Shown one piece after another: positions 1-16,275 of a DNA stretch of 64,000 nt. The first letter of the stretch is position 1. Each line of letters opens with the position of its first letter. Below the pieces are notes generated by a model, which had not been told where the DNA came from, ran no database searches, and saw nothing but the letters and a program-made list of their open reading frames with translations. The position numbers were made by a program, and so were the translations under genes. The DNA lies in the NCBI RefSeq assembly GCF_901709675.1, contig NC_051088.1:23192193-23256192 (forward strand), read 5' to 3'. Source of the DNA: Syngnathus acus (lineage: Eukaryota; Chordata; Actinopteri; Syngnathiformes; Syngnathidae).

Positions 1-132
1 ATATAATTTATTATTATTATTATTATTATAGATAGGTGACCAGCGACACATTATTTGTAGTAAAAAAATCATTATCATAAAGTGAAGTTGGGTATTGTTT
101 TTTTTTATTCCTTCCATCTGTGCATCACCCAG

Positions 133-3100
133 AACTTCGGGGTACATCTGTTGAAGACGGTACGTCTCCTGCGCCTTTTGAGACTCCTGCAAAAACTGGA
201 CCGCTACTCCCAGTACAGCGCCGTGGTCCTCACCCTGCTCATGTCCACTTTTGCCCTACTGGCCCACTGGATGGCTTGTGTCTGGTACTTCATTGGCCGC
301 AGCGAGATTGAAAGTAACAGCCCTGCCTCTTGGGATATAGGTTTGTGACTTCATTCCAAACAAGCAAAATTTCTCTCTTAACTTATATGCAGCGTTAAGC
401 TTGCCAATTTTCCCATTAGCATTTAGTTTCATGATCCAATTTCTTAGCATTGATTTATTTATTTTTTTTTCTTTTTACAAGCTAAGTCAGGAGATAAGTA
501 AAGTGATTTAATTTCATTTCATCATCTGGGGGATTTTAGGCTTTATGACAGAATAAAATAGCAAATGCAAAAAAAAAAATGCTAATCATACTAAGCAGTC
601 AAAATCCTCCACAGACAGGCCAAATAAATAATTTTATCCACAGAGTATGCATTTGTGAGAAAACCTAATTATGGCGATCTGTCTCACCTCCAACTGTGTT
701 AACGGCAAAAAAACAACAACAACAACAATGCTGTGAGTGCCTTGCGGTGTTAACTGTTATTCTTGGTCACATGAGTCAGTGATTAATTGTTTTGTGCAAT
801 GCTAATGTACCACATGCTAGCTACAGCGCTGTGTAACATTACATTAAGTCAAAGTGCTACACTGGCCTGTGGTTTGGAAGCCTTGGCTTTTACCCTCCTG
901 GGCTTAGGATTTCTTAGCGAACTATCACATAACTGGCATCTGTTACACTCAACACCTAAACCTCTTTCAATTTGGGTCACAGTATCATTCTAACAGTTAT
1001 CCTTCGTGAACAAGCCCTAGGCTCGACCAAGAAACCACAAATTGTAGCTGATTGAGACTTGCGCGAAGGGACTCCCAACCCACAAGCTAGTGTCGCATTT
1101 AAGGCGTTAGGGAGGGCTAGCTGGCATCCATTACTGTGCACTTAAGAGACCCAAAATACACAGAATTGACTTGTGATGAAGCCAGGAAGAGTGAGATGAA
1201 GAAAATAAAAAGTACTCCTAGCTAACATGTTAAACCAGGGGTGTCAAACGGATTTTTTTCACGGGCCGCATTGTAGTCATAGTTACTTTCGTAGGGCAAT
1301 TATGACTGTCAACCCAAATAAATGTATGAGCACCTCATATTATATACAGTATAAGCTAGAAAACAAATCAGACTAGTGAAAACTGGTCAAATATAAAAAA
1401 AAAAAAGATATTAAAAGTGAAGACAATTTGCAATTCTAGTAATGACACACGAATTTGATGCACAATTTGTCTTCGCGGGCCACATAAAATGATGTGGCGG
1501 GCCGTATCTGGCCCCCGGGCCTTGAGTTTGACACCTGTGTATTAAACGGTTCATTGTCAAAAGATTGAAAGGCAGGTGACCATAAAAAAATAAAAAAAGA
1601 GCCAGAGAAGTAAGCCCCCAGCAAACAATGACAAATTGAGCACAGCCAAATTAGTGGCCCGGTTTAAAACATTTGTTTAGCAGGGAAATTGCGATTGAAC
1701 TTTTACCCTTCACCCCCAACAGGCTGGCTTCATGAGCTTGCCAAACGTTTGGGCACACCATACTTCTCATCTCCGCTGACCTCCCTACTGGGAGTTTCCG
1801 ATTCGCCTCAAACCACCGTGACACCAGAACTGATTAACTCCAGCCACTGGAACAGCTCTGGCCTGGAGCCATTGACCGGGTCGGGTTTGTTCGGTGCAAC
1901 CCAGTGGAACAGCAGCAGGTCCCGTTTGAGGGCGCCAGGCATGGCGTTAAGCGGTGGGCCATCCGTGCGGAGCTCCTACGTGACGTCGCTGTACTTTGCT
2001 CTGAGCAGTTTGACCAGCGTCGGCTTCGGCAACGTGTCAGCCAACACGGATTCGGAGAAGATCTTCTCCATCTGCACCATGCTGATCGGAGGTGTGCGTA
2101 GCATCGGGCTGGGCAGATAACAAAAGTTCCCCTGCTGATTCTGCCCTTTCCATTTCTCTTCCGTAGCATTAATGCACGCCGTGGTATTTGGAAATGTGAC
2201 TGCCATCATCCAGAGGATGTATTCACGCCGCTCGCTTTACCACACCCGCACTAAGGATCTGAAGGACTTCATCAGAGTGCACCGGCTGCCTAAAGCCCTT
2301 GAGCAGCGTATGATGGAATGTTTCCAGACAACTTGGTCTGTCAACAATGGCATCGACGTCAGTGAGGTAAAACATTTATTTTTCTATTTATTGAACCGAT
2401 TAATGGCATTCCTGTTCATTTCAATGGGCAAAGATGATTTAGGATACGAATGTATTGAGTTCCTATCGTGGTCAGACTACCGTATTTTCCGGACTATAAG
2501 GCGCACCTTCAATGAATGGCCCATTTTAAAACTTTGTCCTTATATAAGGCGCAGCATTAATGCATCATGTCAGATTTTTAATCCAAATCAAATCATTCTC
2601 CATTTTATCTTTTTTATTTCAACTTCAGACGCAACAAATTACTTTATAATCACAAAATAATGATCCATAGTCTTTTTGATTCATGATTCATCGTCTTCAG
2701 CGGGCCACTTATGATTGATTTCATGACACAATGCTTCGGGCCAGTTAAAGATTTAGGAATTTGGTCCATATATAAGGCGCACTGTCGGCTTTTGAGAAAA
2801 TGTTAGGTTTTTAGGTGCGCTTTATAGTCCGGAAAATAGGGTAAATTAAAGTTTGATCCCAAGGGGCCACTATACGTATTTGTAGTCACATTTAAGTCAG
2901 ACTAATTTTGTATTGTATCCACTCCAGCTACTGAAGGACTTTCCAGATGAGCTGAGGGCTGACATTGCCATGCACCTGAATAAGGAGCTGCTCCAGCTGC
3001 CACTCTTTGAGTCAGCCAGCAGAGGTTGCCTGCGCTCACTCTCACTAATCATCAAGACGTCTTTCTGTGCTCCCGGGGAATTCCTTATCCGGCAGGGTGA

Positions 3101-6100
3101 CGCCCTGCAAGCCATCTACTTTGTGTGCTCCGGTTCCATGGAAGTGCTGAAGGATAACACCGTGCTCGCCATTCTGGGTAGGAAAAAAAAAAACCTTTTG
3201 TTCTGCTTCACGTGATAATGATAAACCAGCGCACTGATTTTCAGGACCTTGGAGAGTACCACTAGTTTTAAGACAAACGAGAATGACAGCGAGAATGCAA
3301 AACAAAACAATCCCGTAGAGTTGCATGACCCCGCTGTCATACGGTGTTCCACAGGGTTCAATTCCAGGGCCTCAACTGTTTCTTATATTTTCAATTTCTT
3401 GTTTTAACTGTCTTTGTTTTATGTATGCAAAGTTGACTTTAGCCAAGTTACCCTAATGACGACAAATGCTATAGAATTGGATGAATAATAATAATAAATT
3501 TTATTTGTAAAATAATCTCAAAGTGCTCCAGAAACAAGACTAGAAATAAAAACATACAAGAAACCAGAATAAAAGCATAAAAGCATAAAAGCATAGATGG
3601 AGTTTTTGTAAAATATATTGTCTGCTTTTGTCCTTGGTGGAAGAAACTGATTGATAATCAGATACTACAACCGGAAAGTCTTTGCATATCACCACACAAT
3701 ATCAATTAGTCATTAAATGAATAAAATATACTATTGCAGAGCAGGGAATGAACATCATTTACATCTGCAACATTCCTGCCAAACCTTTCCATGGCCAAGT
3801 CCTGCAACACAACACTCGGAAATCAACTCAGCTGTGGATGTGAAACAAACTAGCTGGTTGTATTCATGGTGTAAATAATGAAGTGGGTGCTGCCCTCATT
3901 ATTATTTTGGCCTGGGTATATGCACACATTACATGATGACACACACACTCACTGGTGCCTCCTGAGTGTTAATTCACAGGAGGTGTGTTGTTCTCCCAGA
4001 AACACAAATTGCTTTGGCAGTGCCGCTTTGGATTTACAGCTTAGCAGAAGGGATGCGATGCAGAAGGAGGCAGAAAAAAAAGAGATTTTTTTTTTTTTCA
4101 AATTTCATCTCCATCCCTGAATGAAGAATAACATTGCAGCCGCTCCTCGTTTGCAGCATGAATGAAAACAGTAAGCAACAGCTCCACTTTTAACCAAGTA
4201 TTTCTTTTCTCCTTCTAGGAAGAGGCGACCTAATTGGTTCTGACTGTCTGACTCAGGAAGAAGTGATTAAGACCAACGCCTGTGTGAAGGCTCTAACTTA
4301 CTGCGACTTGCAGTATATCAGCCTTAAAGGGCTTCGGGAGGTTCTCTGTCTGTACCCAGACTACGCCCAGAAGTTCCTTACAGAGATCCAACACGATCTA
4401 ACGTACAACCTCAGGGAAGGACATAGCGCCGAGGTACGGTGAGGCGGACAAAATTATGAATTTACTAGGTGGGGGGGTACGCAGGAGACTCACTCCAGAT
4501 AGCCTGAGGGTTGCCAAGATGTTCTCCAACCAGATGGTATATGCCTTAAGCATGTTCTGCATCTGGTCTGGAATGCTAAAATCCAATCGTGTAATTTTCT
4601 CAGATTTTTTTTATGTAAACAAGAACATCAGTATTGGTTGCTAGAGGCTTCATAAACATGGCTAATGATAACAACAGCCACGTTTGTAAACTGGCTCCCC
4701 TCTCAATTTGTTAGTGGAAGCGATGGAGACATTTTATATTTCAATTCCATTTAATTTGGTTTGTTTTTTTCGATTAAACAGGCCATGAATATTTATGCGG
4801 AAATATGGCAGTCTATTCTATAATCGCATTTTTGACATGCAAAAAAAAAAAAATGATTCCAGAAGACTGACAATTAATTGCTGTTATCACCATTCCAAAT
4901 TCTGCTCCTGCAAGGAAATAATTTCATTTTCCAAATGCCTCAAATGAAATCCAGGTTAAGAATCATGAGTTGAACCCATCTGTTTTTTTTTGTTTTTTTT
5001 TTAAGATTAGTCTCAGCTTTCAGCCACACGCTCTTAAATGCAACACTTTGCTTTGGATGGCGTTACACGTTTAAAAAAAAAAAAAAAAGCTCAGCCATCT
5101 GGACTGGTTCAGGATCAAGTCCTCTCCTTGACTTGCAGCCAACGTTTCAAGACGCAAGCTAAACACAATTTCTCTCGTTGCCAGACGCTTACAGATGGCT
5201 CTCAGCTGTTGCGTGCACACTTTGCATCTCCTCGTCTTGCTAACTAAACACCCATTCGCATCTCAACTGACTCACACATGGGTAGTTAGTCTTTAGACTT
5301 GCTGTCGTGCTTTTTCCATCCAGTGTGTGGGCTAAATATAGTGCTGGGGGGGTCACCGTGGAGAGGAAGAGGTCACCCCTGACTGGATAATAATAGAACG
5401 ACAACTACATGCAGATGAGCTGCCGTGATATCGGGATGAAAGGATGCTCCAGGGGGAGGGAGGATGAAATTTGGTTCTCCTCATGTTTACTACTGTACAC
5501 ACACCTAACCAAGCATATTTGTGTGCCACAATGCACATTGTTCATTCGGACATTCTCACACACGCTTGAGGAGAGAGAGAGAGAGACACATTTGCAGCGG
5601 CACGTGCAGAATGCACATGCGCTGAGAATGAAATCCCAAACAGCCCCTCTTCTTCTCCCCCCCCCCCTTTCCCTCAGAGCAAAACCTCAGCTAAATTTAA
5701 ACCTCGGCGATCTAAAAATACTTGCTCACACGTGGACTGGATGAAGAAGATACAAATGGTGGCAAGGGACGGAAAACAGATGGAAGAGTGAATGGTGCTT
5801 GCTTCTTAACGAGAGCGCTCCTTCAATGTTAGTGAATGAAGTGCAGCTCTAGCGGAACTTTGAATGGGGGAAGCGTTCCTACTCTGAAAAGCTCAGCAGA
5901 TTTTGAAATCAATTTCATCAGTGATTGGATTCCAGGATGTATCCCTTCTCATATTTCCAACTTTAGGCTGACTGCGAGAGCAATGGAGGGCTCGTGAAGA
6001 AGCTACCCTCCATCAAGGAGGTGGAGGAAGGGTCCAACTCCGAAGGGGAACGCTCAGCTCTCCCAAAGATGCCACCGCTGGCCAGACTGGGCCGAGGCCT

Positions 6101-7977
6101 GCGCTCACCCCTGCGTTCCCCTCTGCGCTCGCCGCTGCTCCCGCCCAGACCCTTCAGACCAGCGAGCAACCACGCTCGGCCAGCCGGCCTGCAGATTCCC
6201 GTGGTGAGCTTCAGCTGCCTGCAGCCAGAGCTTAGCCCTCGGTATGAAACCAATCATTGATCTCCAAGCAGGCTGTTGAGTGTGTCTTCGTTTCATCTCA
6301 GTGGGATTCCAGTCTTGTTTTCTTACAGCATGGCCGATGTATAAGCAACTCATCTTTTCACAACAAGCCGCAGTTTGGCAGGTCTTCAAAATTCTTCAAA
6401 AAGAGGCTTCAGAGTTTGATTGCTAGTTCCGGTTGAACTTTATTGACAAAATAAATATCAAAGAATTACACTATGTACGTAAACTTTATTTTAGCAAACT
6501 ATTGTATGTCCCCAAGTTGAATTTGGCCAATTTCCAGACTAGCTATCAAGCTAAGTGGCTAGCAAATTATCTCGAAAGCTAGCAAACCAAACTAGCTAGC
6601 TGGCGAATACTAAATTAACATTGCTTTGAAACCATGTTTCAATAATGAATTTAATGAACGGCCAAGAAAAACAGAAAAGCTATATCTGTGAGTGTTTAAG
6701 TTGTTGCGGCTAAATGGCTAGCTAAGCTGTTCGTCAAAATGACCAACCGACCTCGACAGCCAACAATATGAGATATCAAAATGTAAACAATGTGAGTTAT
6801 AGGATGTACATTGTGTGCAGAAAAAAATTGTTCTTCCAGTGGTATGCCCTCACATAGACCGGACAAGCAAAGTGTGGAGATTGAAATTGAACAAGTGGAT
6901 CAAAATCAGTCGAAATGATGTCGCGACGGTTAAAATTGGTCTTAGGAGTGTATTTTTGTCGAAATGCCGAATCCCTTATATTTTATCATAGTCGTTTACG
7001 CTTTCTGTATTGCTATTTTTTGTTCACATTTCAGCTTTGTAGATGGCATCGAAGCAGAAAATCAAAGCAGTCCAGATGCAAAGTTTGATTTTTCCCCAGA
7101 AACCACGCGACATTTTTTATCCGACCACGATTCAACCACAGGTAAGCCATGAAGCAACACTTACTGCACGGAGGGATTGCGTCTAATCACTTTCTGCCTC
7201 CACAGACGAACACCACGAGGACGACACGATGCAGGCGATCACAAAGCTAAAACACGAGGTGAGACTTCAACTTGACTTCCCCACCATCTTCCCAAATTTT
7301 AACTCTGATTTATTTCTCTACGCCCGCACCAGATGAAGGCTCTTTCTCGCCAGGTAACCACAGTGAGTCAGGAGCTTCAGGAAATGACCCGACTTCTCAA
7401 ACCGCTTTTTCACAACCCCTCCACCTTGCTGATCCCAAGCGCCGTAACCCCGCCTCCTAGCATCTCCTCGCAGACCTGCTCCCCTGCGCCGCCGCTTTTT
7501 ACCCAGCACGCAGATGACCAACACCTTCAATGCGTCCTGATACCTAAACCGTCGTCCCCTCCGCTCCAATTGGACGCTTGCAAGAGCACACACGCGACAG
7601 AGTTTGACCACCTTCACTGTTCCAATTCACGAATCATCGCGCCTGGTAATCCTGCAGCTAGGTCACCTTGCTCAGCTCCCTCATCACTTCACAGTTCTCC
7701 ACCTGAGCAAAAGTTAATGCCGCTCCCCTCCTGGTCCTCCTCCATCCCTTCTTTCTTATCATCCTTAACAGAACCAACATCCTGCAGTTTGTCCCAGTAT
7801 CAGCTCCACCCTTTCTGCCATTCTCACCCCCAGCCGTCATTTTCCACACACTCACCCCCCGAGATCGACATCCAGAAGGTGACCAAGGGAGCCCAGCCAC
7901 TGGAAGGCCTCCCAAGCCTGCCGGGAGAGCCATCGCACCCCGCCCAGCTTAGCTTTGTAGATGAGGGGCGGCCATGA
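133..7977 (+). CDS. kcnh3: Voltage-gated potassium channel of the ELK (KCNH) family, 5' part outside the window
   Basis: Spliced gene. Exons: 133-340, 1723-2091, 2167-2366, 2928-3177, 4219-4433, 5967-6241, 7035-7141, 7206-7258 and 7333-7977 (stop TGA). Phases agree at each junction, giving 773 visible residues. The visible part starts in the arginine-rich S4 ([10 protein letters not shown]) and continues through S5, a long turret, pore helix with filter SVGFGN, S6 ([20 protein letters not shown]), C-linker, and the cyclic-nucleotide-binding homology domain (exons 4-5, [20 protein letters not shown]). A long, probably disordered C-terminus follows, with a short heptad-like stretch at the start of the last exon ([20 protein letters not shown]). 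The PAS/eag domain and S1-S3 must lie upstream of the window. ELK channels are plasma-membrane K+ channels, mainly neuronal. KCNH4 and KCNH8 are very similar. The long glycosylated turret and the neighbourhood (cacnb3, adcy6 and galnt6, all 12q13 in human) favour KCNH3. Confidence 0.87.
1236..1539. mobile_element. hAT-type MITE in a kcnh3 intron
   Basis: Non-coding element that starts CAGGGGTGTCAAAC and ends GTTTGACACCTGTG, an inverted pair. It is flanked by the 8-bp near-duplicates tgttaaac (1228-1235) and tattaaac (1540-1547). An 8-bp target duplication and C-A-G...-type ends fit the hAT superfamily. A close relative lies at 37094-37411. Confidence 0.8.
1723..2091 (+). CDS. kcnh3: kcnh3 pore exon with an extended turret
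   Basis: This 369-nt exon runs from [10 protein letters not shown] through the S5-pore linker, pore helix and selectivity filter ([10 protein letters not shown]) into S6. Between KRLGTPY and GGPSVRSSY lie about 60 residues rich in Ser, Thr and Pro, with three N-glycosylation sequons of the form N-S-S. From memory of the families, KCNH4 and KCNH8 have only a few residues here and mammalian KCNH3 about 30, so the loop looks enlarged. The acceptor is caacag at 1722 and the donor is gtgtgc at 2092. Confidence 0.88.
2480..2841. mobile_element. MITE of the CCGTATTTTCCG family, copy 1 (kcnh3 intron)
   Basis: The ends are inverted copies (ccgtattttccggactataa... / ...ttatagtccggaaaataggg) and TA flanks each end, which fits a Tc1/mariner-like non-autonomous element. 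The internal motif ggactataaggcgcac recurs. The core (2570-2770) is nearly the same as the cores at 40435-40840 and 48021-48424. Confidence 0.8.
3482..3545. repeat. Short ATA repeat with an SINE/LINE-tail-like fragment
   Basis: (AAT)n followed by attttatttgtaaaataatc and ctcaaagtgctccag, which resembles the body of dispersed teleost repeats. It sits in the kcnh3 intron 3178-4218, which otherwise shows nothing else. Confidence 0.35.
7333..7977 (+). CDS. kcnh3: kcnh3 last coding exon, Ser/Pro-rich C-terminus
   Basis: Acceptor cccgcaccag ends at 7332, and the preceding exon (7206-7258) ends in phase 0. The exon codes for 214 residues. A short heptad-like segment comes first, then a long tail rich in Pro, Ser, His and Gln, ending in SFVDEGRP and a TGA stop. 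ELK channels carry a heptad-like segment at the matching place and a poorly conserved tail after it. The strong composition bias means little function can be read from the tail. Confidence 0.85.
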   Translation: MKALSRQVTTVSQELQEMTRLLKPLFHNPSTLLIPSAVTPPPSISSQTCSPAPPLFTQHADDQHLQCVLIPKPSSPPLQLDACKSTHATEFDHLHCSNSRIIAPGNPAARSPCSAPSSLHSSPPEQKLMPLPSWSSSIPSFLSSLTEPTSCSLSQYQLHPFCHSHPQPSFSTHSPPEIDIQKVTKGAQPLEGLPSLPGEPSHPAQLSFVDEGRP

Positions 7978-8268
7978 GTAGAAGCAACGAGCCACAAATC
8001 GGCACTGGACTGAGAGTGGGAAACTGCATGAAAATATGTGTGACACTGGCATGTGATTTTTACCATGTAAAAATGGGCCAGTGGAAAAAAAACAACCTTT
8101 CATCAACAAATCCCCAAACCACAAAACCCCATAAAGAAGGCAACAACAATGCTCAAGGAAGACATTTAAAAAAAAAAAAAACTGTAAAATTTTATGATCA
8201 CCACAACACAACCTCAGTAACGCAATATAAATCAGCAACAAAAAAAATCAATGTTTTTTAAAGAAATG

Positions 8269-8274
8269 AATAAA
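8269..8274 (+). terminator. Probable kcnh3 polyadenylation signal
   Basis: AATAAA about 290 nt after the kcnh3 stop codon, in an A-rich 3' UTR. A second AATAAA follows near 8750 and could serve a longer transcript. Confidence 0.5.
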
Positions 8275-8275
8275 A

Positions 8276-11180
8276 ACAAGCATTTTTCAATAACTTACCA
8301 TTGATTAGGTTAGGCCAAGTCCAGTCCAGATTCAAAACATCAGGATCGTTATCAGACTTTTGCCAAAGCTGGTTTATAAGTTGATCATTTCAATCAGGTG
8401 TTGCAGGAGGGACACACCTTAGGAAGACCCCTCCCTCATCAAATTACTTCATCCTGAAGGAGCAAGGACTCCCCCAAATGGTCAATTGGGGTATCACATT
8501 CCTGAGTTCATGATCAAATTAAATACAAACGGTTCAAACGGCAATAGGAGCGTAAGTTGTAGCATAAGTATAGATATAGGGGAGAAATATGAATAAACAA
8601 GCTTGATGTGATAGCATTTACAATTGTGGGTATTATGATACTACCGTATTTATAATTATTTATATTAGCATATTGTATCATTTATATTGTCATATGTATA
8701 ATGTGTTTGTTTTTCCAGATGTTTTTCATTTTATGCACATGATGGAAGGAATAAAACCACAAGCAAGCCAAACTACTGAGTAAATGGAGCATATGCTGCC
8801 ATCTAGCGGACACACAGTGTAATTGCAGCATGGAATAGGTTTCATTGCTGGCCTATCAAGCCTGAGACGCCAGATCCGAACTTAGTGCATTTATTGCATC
8901 ATAAAGCAGACAAGAAAAATACAGTGTAGTGCAAACATACTCCACGATAGACCTGAGGAGGTTGATAGTCTCAGCCGTGTTTCAGGGCAATGCTCTACTT
9001 TGTATTGCATACAGAACCTCCGAGAAGAAAGTGTGCTTTGCGTTTTTTTTTTAGAACCATAACCACGTTTGGGTGCGAAAGTTGATAAGCAGGAAATTAC
9101 TGAATGATGTTTCAGTGGCACCTTGAAGTTGGATCTCCGCAAACGTTAGGCAGCTCAGGCCCAATTTCATGGAAGCAAAGAGTCAGCTCAGGCATTTTGG
9201 AAAACATACTCAAATTCTCGGCAGAAAATATATAAGCTGTGTGCTTGAGTCTCGTGAGCTCCAGTAGGATGCCTGTCACGCTTTTATTTTATTTATTGTA
9301 TATTAATAAGATTCCGCATCATGTTTTATCAAATTGCCGTTAATAGGAGTACAAAGACCTTGTCACGAATTTTAATCAAGACCGCATCCTGAAATTTTTG
9401 TAATTATATGTATAAACAGTGGCTTTCCAGTTTGGCATCCGTTAGCCTAAATATGTAACAAAAAAAAAAAAGATTTGAAACAATCGTTTTGGATTTAAAA
9501 GAGGCGAATGAAACCAAAATCAAATTGTTCTACTTTAAAACCTAAATTGGAAAGATCGGGGTCCAACTTGGCAGTACCACTGTTTTCTAAAATGTGGACA
9601 GCATTAAAAGAAAACATGCGTTCTGTTATCAGTTTGTGTGCAGTTGGATAATCATCCTAATCAGAACAATTTATAATTCTATTATGTCCAGCCTAAATCT
9701 GTACAATAAAGCGTTAATAATGCATTTGATAACATTGGATGAGTCACGTGATCCTGCCAAGCCCTTCTGATGAAACTGCAATACAATGATGTCATGCATG
9801 TTACATTATTTACAATAATAACCAGCTGATGGGTGGTCCATGACAGGAGGCTAAATAAAAGAAAATATAACATTATGGATTTGTTTACACTGTAAATATG
9901 CATTTCAAGTCATCAAAATGACTAAGTTGAGCATTAATTTCATTCATGTCAGTATTTTCTATATAGATACTGCAATTTGCTACCAGAAGTAAATGAAAAA
10001 CTGTATCAATTCAAATATACCACAACAGGTTGTCATCCTGACCATGAATTATGATCACTTTTATGCTTCAAATGATACAAGAAAATGTGTTTTGGAATGA
10101 TGTAGCCTATACATACCAAGTCATTTCCAATTTCACAACACAAAATCTCCGAAATCCATTAAAGTGCTTCAGGAAAACTCATTTCTAATTGGCCATGAAT
10201 CTTAAAATAGCATCAGATATCAAAGTTTACTCATGTCATGTTGATTTGTTGTTGCTGTTTTTGTCTGACTAAGCATTTTTGGTTGTTGATATTAACGTTG
10301 ATATCAATGTTGATACGTTGAATTGATTTATGTGACTGATTTGCATCAATACCCTGAATATAAACACCTTTTGGTAGAAATGCTTTGTTTTGAGTTGCTT
10401 CTCTGACCTTGTTGGACGTCATGAAAGATGCAAATGAGTGAGTGAGGCGTTGGCAGTTGTACATCCATAAAAAGTGACAAATGGCTACGAGGAAGTTTGT
10501 TTCCCTTGCGAGTCTTGTGCTTGACATGCATGGCGGTGTGCAAGAAAGATATGTCATCCATGACTACATTACATTTAGTGTAGAAAAGAAACTATACAAA
10601 AAAAGGCTACCAGCGGATCGGAAGGAAATCAAGCAACTCGAAAAATTCAAGATTCCGCCGCGTTGTGGACTGCTAGCATGTCGACGGCTAGCATGTCGAC
10701 GCCTAGAAACAATTTGTGCCATTTTCAGGAATCGCGTTTGGTTCAACTGGAATGTCAGCTCAGTAGAGACGGAAGACGGAGTTAGTGAGGAGCCCTGGGA
10801 AGCTTTCACCTGTGTTTGTCGTCTTAAGCCCACGACACATGTTGACAGAGAAATGCGTGCGTGTCTTACTGCTCTTAGCGTCTGCCGTACTCAAAATAGT
10901 ACTCGTGGTACCTTGGTACTAATAGAGTGGTTATTTACAGTATCAGAAAAGTATTTGTTAATTAGTAGTATAATGGGATACAAATACTACCACAAGTAGC
11001 AGCATTAGTAAATATATCCACAATTATGATCTACTAGTAGTCACCACACTAAAAAAAGGTGTTGAATTTACTTCATCTTCTGTCATCATCATAGGTATAT
11101 TTGAAAAAAAGTTTACTTTTAAAAATATATCTGATCCAGATGATTTTATTTCAGTAAATTCAACATTTCCCCAGTGCAGT
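8276..11180. other. Gene-poor spacer between kcnh3 and the cacnb3 3' end
   Basis: AT-rich sequence with short, unconvincing open frames on both strands. No recognisable domain, RNA gene or long repeat was seen. Part may belong to extended 3' UTRs of the two convergent genes. Confidence 0.5.
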
Positions 11181-11199
11181 ACAAGCAGGTAATCTTTGT

Positions 11200-11660
11200 A
11201 ATAGTATTATTAGCATTAGTAGTAGTAAATAGTAGTGATAGTACTACTAGTAGTAGTGGATGGTAAATCAAAGTTGGTAGTAGTAGTACTACTAGGTGCT
11301 ATTCACGGCAGTTTTTACTAATAGTTGGAATTGTAAAGACAGCAGAAGTAGCAGGCTACTATTACTATAATAGTAGTTAGTGGTAGTAAATGTAGTAGCA
11401 GTAGTATTATTACTACTCCCACTTCAACGATTACTACTAGCAGTAGTAAAAGTAATATATACTAGTACTAATAGTACTACTGAGTAGTAGTCATGACAAT
11501 TAGTGATAGTACTAAATGGCAGTAGTAGTAGCAGTTGTAGCAAAAATAGTAGTATTACTTCTAGTAGTGAGGAGTAATAGTAGTTGTTAGTAGTAGTGAG
11601 TAGTAGTTTATTATTAATTGGTACTGGTAGTAGTTATTAGTTGTAATGGCGATAGCAGTA
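11200..11660. repeat. Imperfect AGT/TAG trinucleotide tract
   Basis: About 450 bp dominated by degenerate agt/tag/act triplets in both senses (agtagtagtag, actactact). A smaller piece follows at 12234-12265. It lies downstream of cacnb3. Confidence 0.8.
11607..11612 (-). terminator. Candidate cacnb3 polyadenylation signal
   Basis: AATAAA on the minus strand, about 200 nt past the possible tail frame. Other copies exist further down, so the choice is uncertain. Confidence 0.25.
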
Positions 11661-11725
11661 GGAGTAATAGTAGTGGTTGTTGAAGTGTTCCCATCGAGCT
11701 TCACATGTGTTGTGGGCTTCATTCT

Positions 11726-11728
<3 letters not shown>

Positions 11729-11777
<49 letters not shown>

Positions 11778-11778
11778 G
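11729..11778. repeat. (GACA)n tetranucleotide microsatellite
   Basis: About twelve perfect gaca units followed by a few interrupted ones, just below the putative cacnb3 tail frame. Confidence 0.9.
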
Positions 11779-11814
11779 GCAAACAGACAGACAGGTGTCT
11801 CATCCTAACCAGTG

Positions 11815-12041
11815 TCAACTGTCAGTGTGTGTCTGTGTGTAGCAGAAGGTTATCAGAATGTGTACAGAAAGCGACCCTGAGTTGTCATGTGGCGTCGGGA
11901 GCAAGTGACTTTCCCCTAGAGGGCAGCGGTGAGCGATCGCAGGATCTCCCTCTGTTTCACCCCAAACCGTATTTTGTGTCGCTTCCGCACGTTCCAGCTG
12001 CTTCTGCCTTTTGTCCCTGTTCTCACTCAGGGTGGAGAGAA

Positions 12042-12072
<31 letters not shown>
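11815..12072 (-). other. Possible cacnb3 terminal coding exon (unproven)
   Basis: The last firm exon ends in ANSSQQ at donor gtatgt (12340). Downstream, a frame opening with CAG repeats stays open for 85 codons to a TGA at 11815-11817 and begins with Gln repeats then LLSTLSENRDKRQ. It could splice in phase 0 at a tag acceptor (12073-12075), but the polypyrimidine tract is poor. It has only faint likeness to the mammalian tail. Two other frames across the same repeat end soon after it. Without splicing, the mRNA would stop two codons after 12341. Confidence 0.25.

Positions 12073-12074
<2 letters not shown>
12042..12074. repeat. (GCT)11 / (AGC)11 trinucleotide repeat
   Basis: Eleven perfect units over 33 nt. 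On the minus strand, the sense of cacnb3, it could code for Gln, Ser or Ala depending on frame. It lies 267 nt past the last exon that can be assigned to cacnb3 with certainty. Confidence 0.95.
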
Positions 12075-12340
12075 ACCCCATGGTGGCGCTCTAGGCTGCC
12101 CCGGGCCTTCCACAGGAGGAGAGCACATTGCAACATCAGTGAGCTTTGGTCATCAAATGTTGCAGCAGAAGAGGAAGACTCACCGCAAGTGGTCACTCGA
12201 TTAACTCTTGAGTCTCAGAGAACTAGGAAACATGGTAGTAGTTAGTTACTGCTACTATAACTACTACAAGCACGACTAGTTGTGGTGGTTGGACATACGT
12301 TGTCAACATAAATGCTATGATGATGGGCTTGCTAACATAC

Positions 12341-15997
<3,657 letters not shown>

Positions 15998-16019
15998 GAT
16001 TGCCCCCCACCTCCCCTAT

Positions 16020-16060
16020 GCTTGCGGAGGGGGGTGGGGGTGGGGGGGCAGCATCAGCCC
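16020..16060. promoter_or_regulatory. G-rich tract just upstream of the cacnb3 start
   Basis: Runs of five or more G on the plus strand (ggagggg, gggtgggggtgggggggc) 25-50 bp upstream of the minus-strand ATG. It may be part of the 5' UTR or promoter and could form a quadruplex. There is no direct evidence of function. Confidence 0.35.
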
Positions 16061-16275
16061 AAGTGCTTCACAGCTGTCATTGATGCTTTGCCTACAGTCA
16101 TTTCCTATACAAGAGTGATGCAGCGACTGTAAGGCTGCTTGCTCGGCATCAGCTCCACCCCGATGGAAAATCTCAAGCATCTGCCTTTGCAGCATCACAC
16201 GTTGCTACTATGAGGAGCAGCCAATCGCTCATTCAGAAAGATCTGCTGTCACTTTTACTAATAAAAGGGGACATA

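Noticed and set aside
7852-8241. Minus-strand frame of 129 codons at the kcnh3 end
   Set aside because: Shadow of the Pro/Ser-rich kcnh3 tail and A-rich 3' UTR.
10481-10999. 172-codon plus-strand open frame
   Set aside because: No domain, repeat-like internal segment (gctagcatgtcgac twice) and no splice context; probably chance or part of a repeat.
11646-12245. 199-codon plus-strand open frame across the AGT, GACA and GCT repeats
   Set aside because: Kept open by simple repeats, with low-complexity product and no domain; it lies antisense to the cacnb3 3' region.
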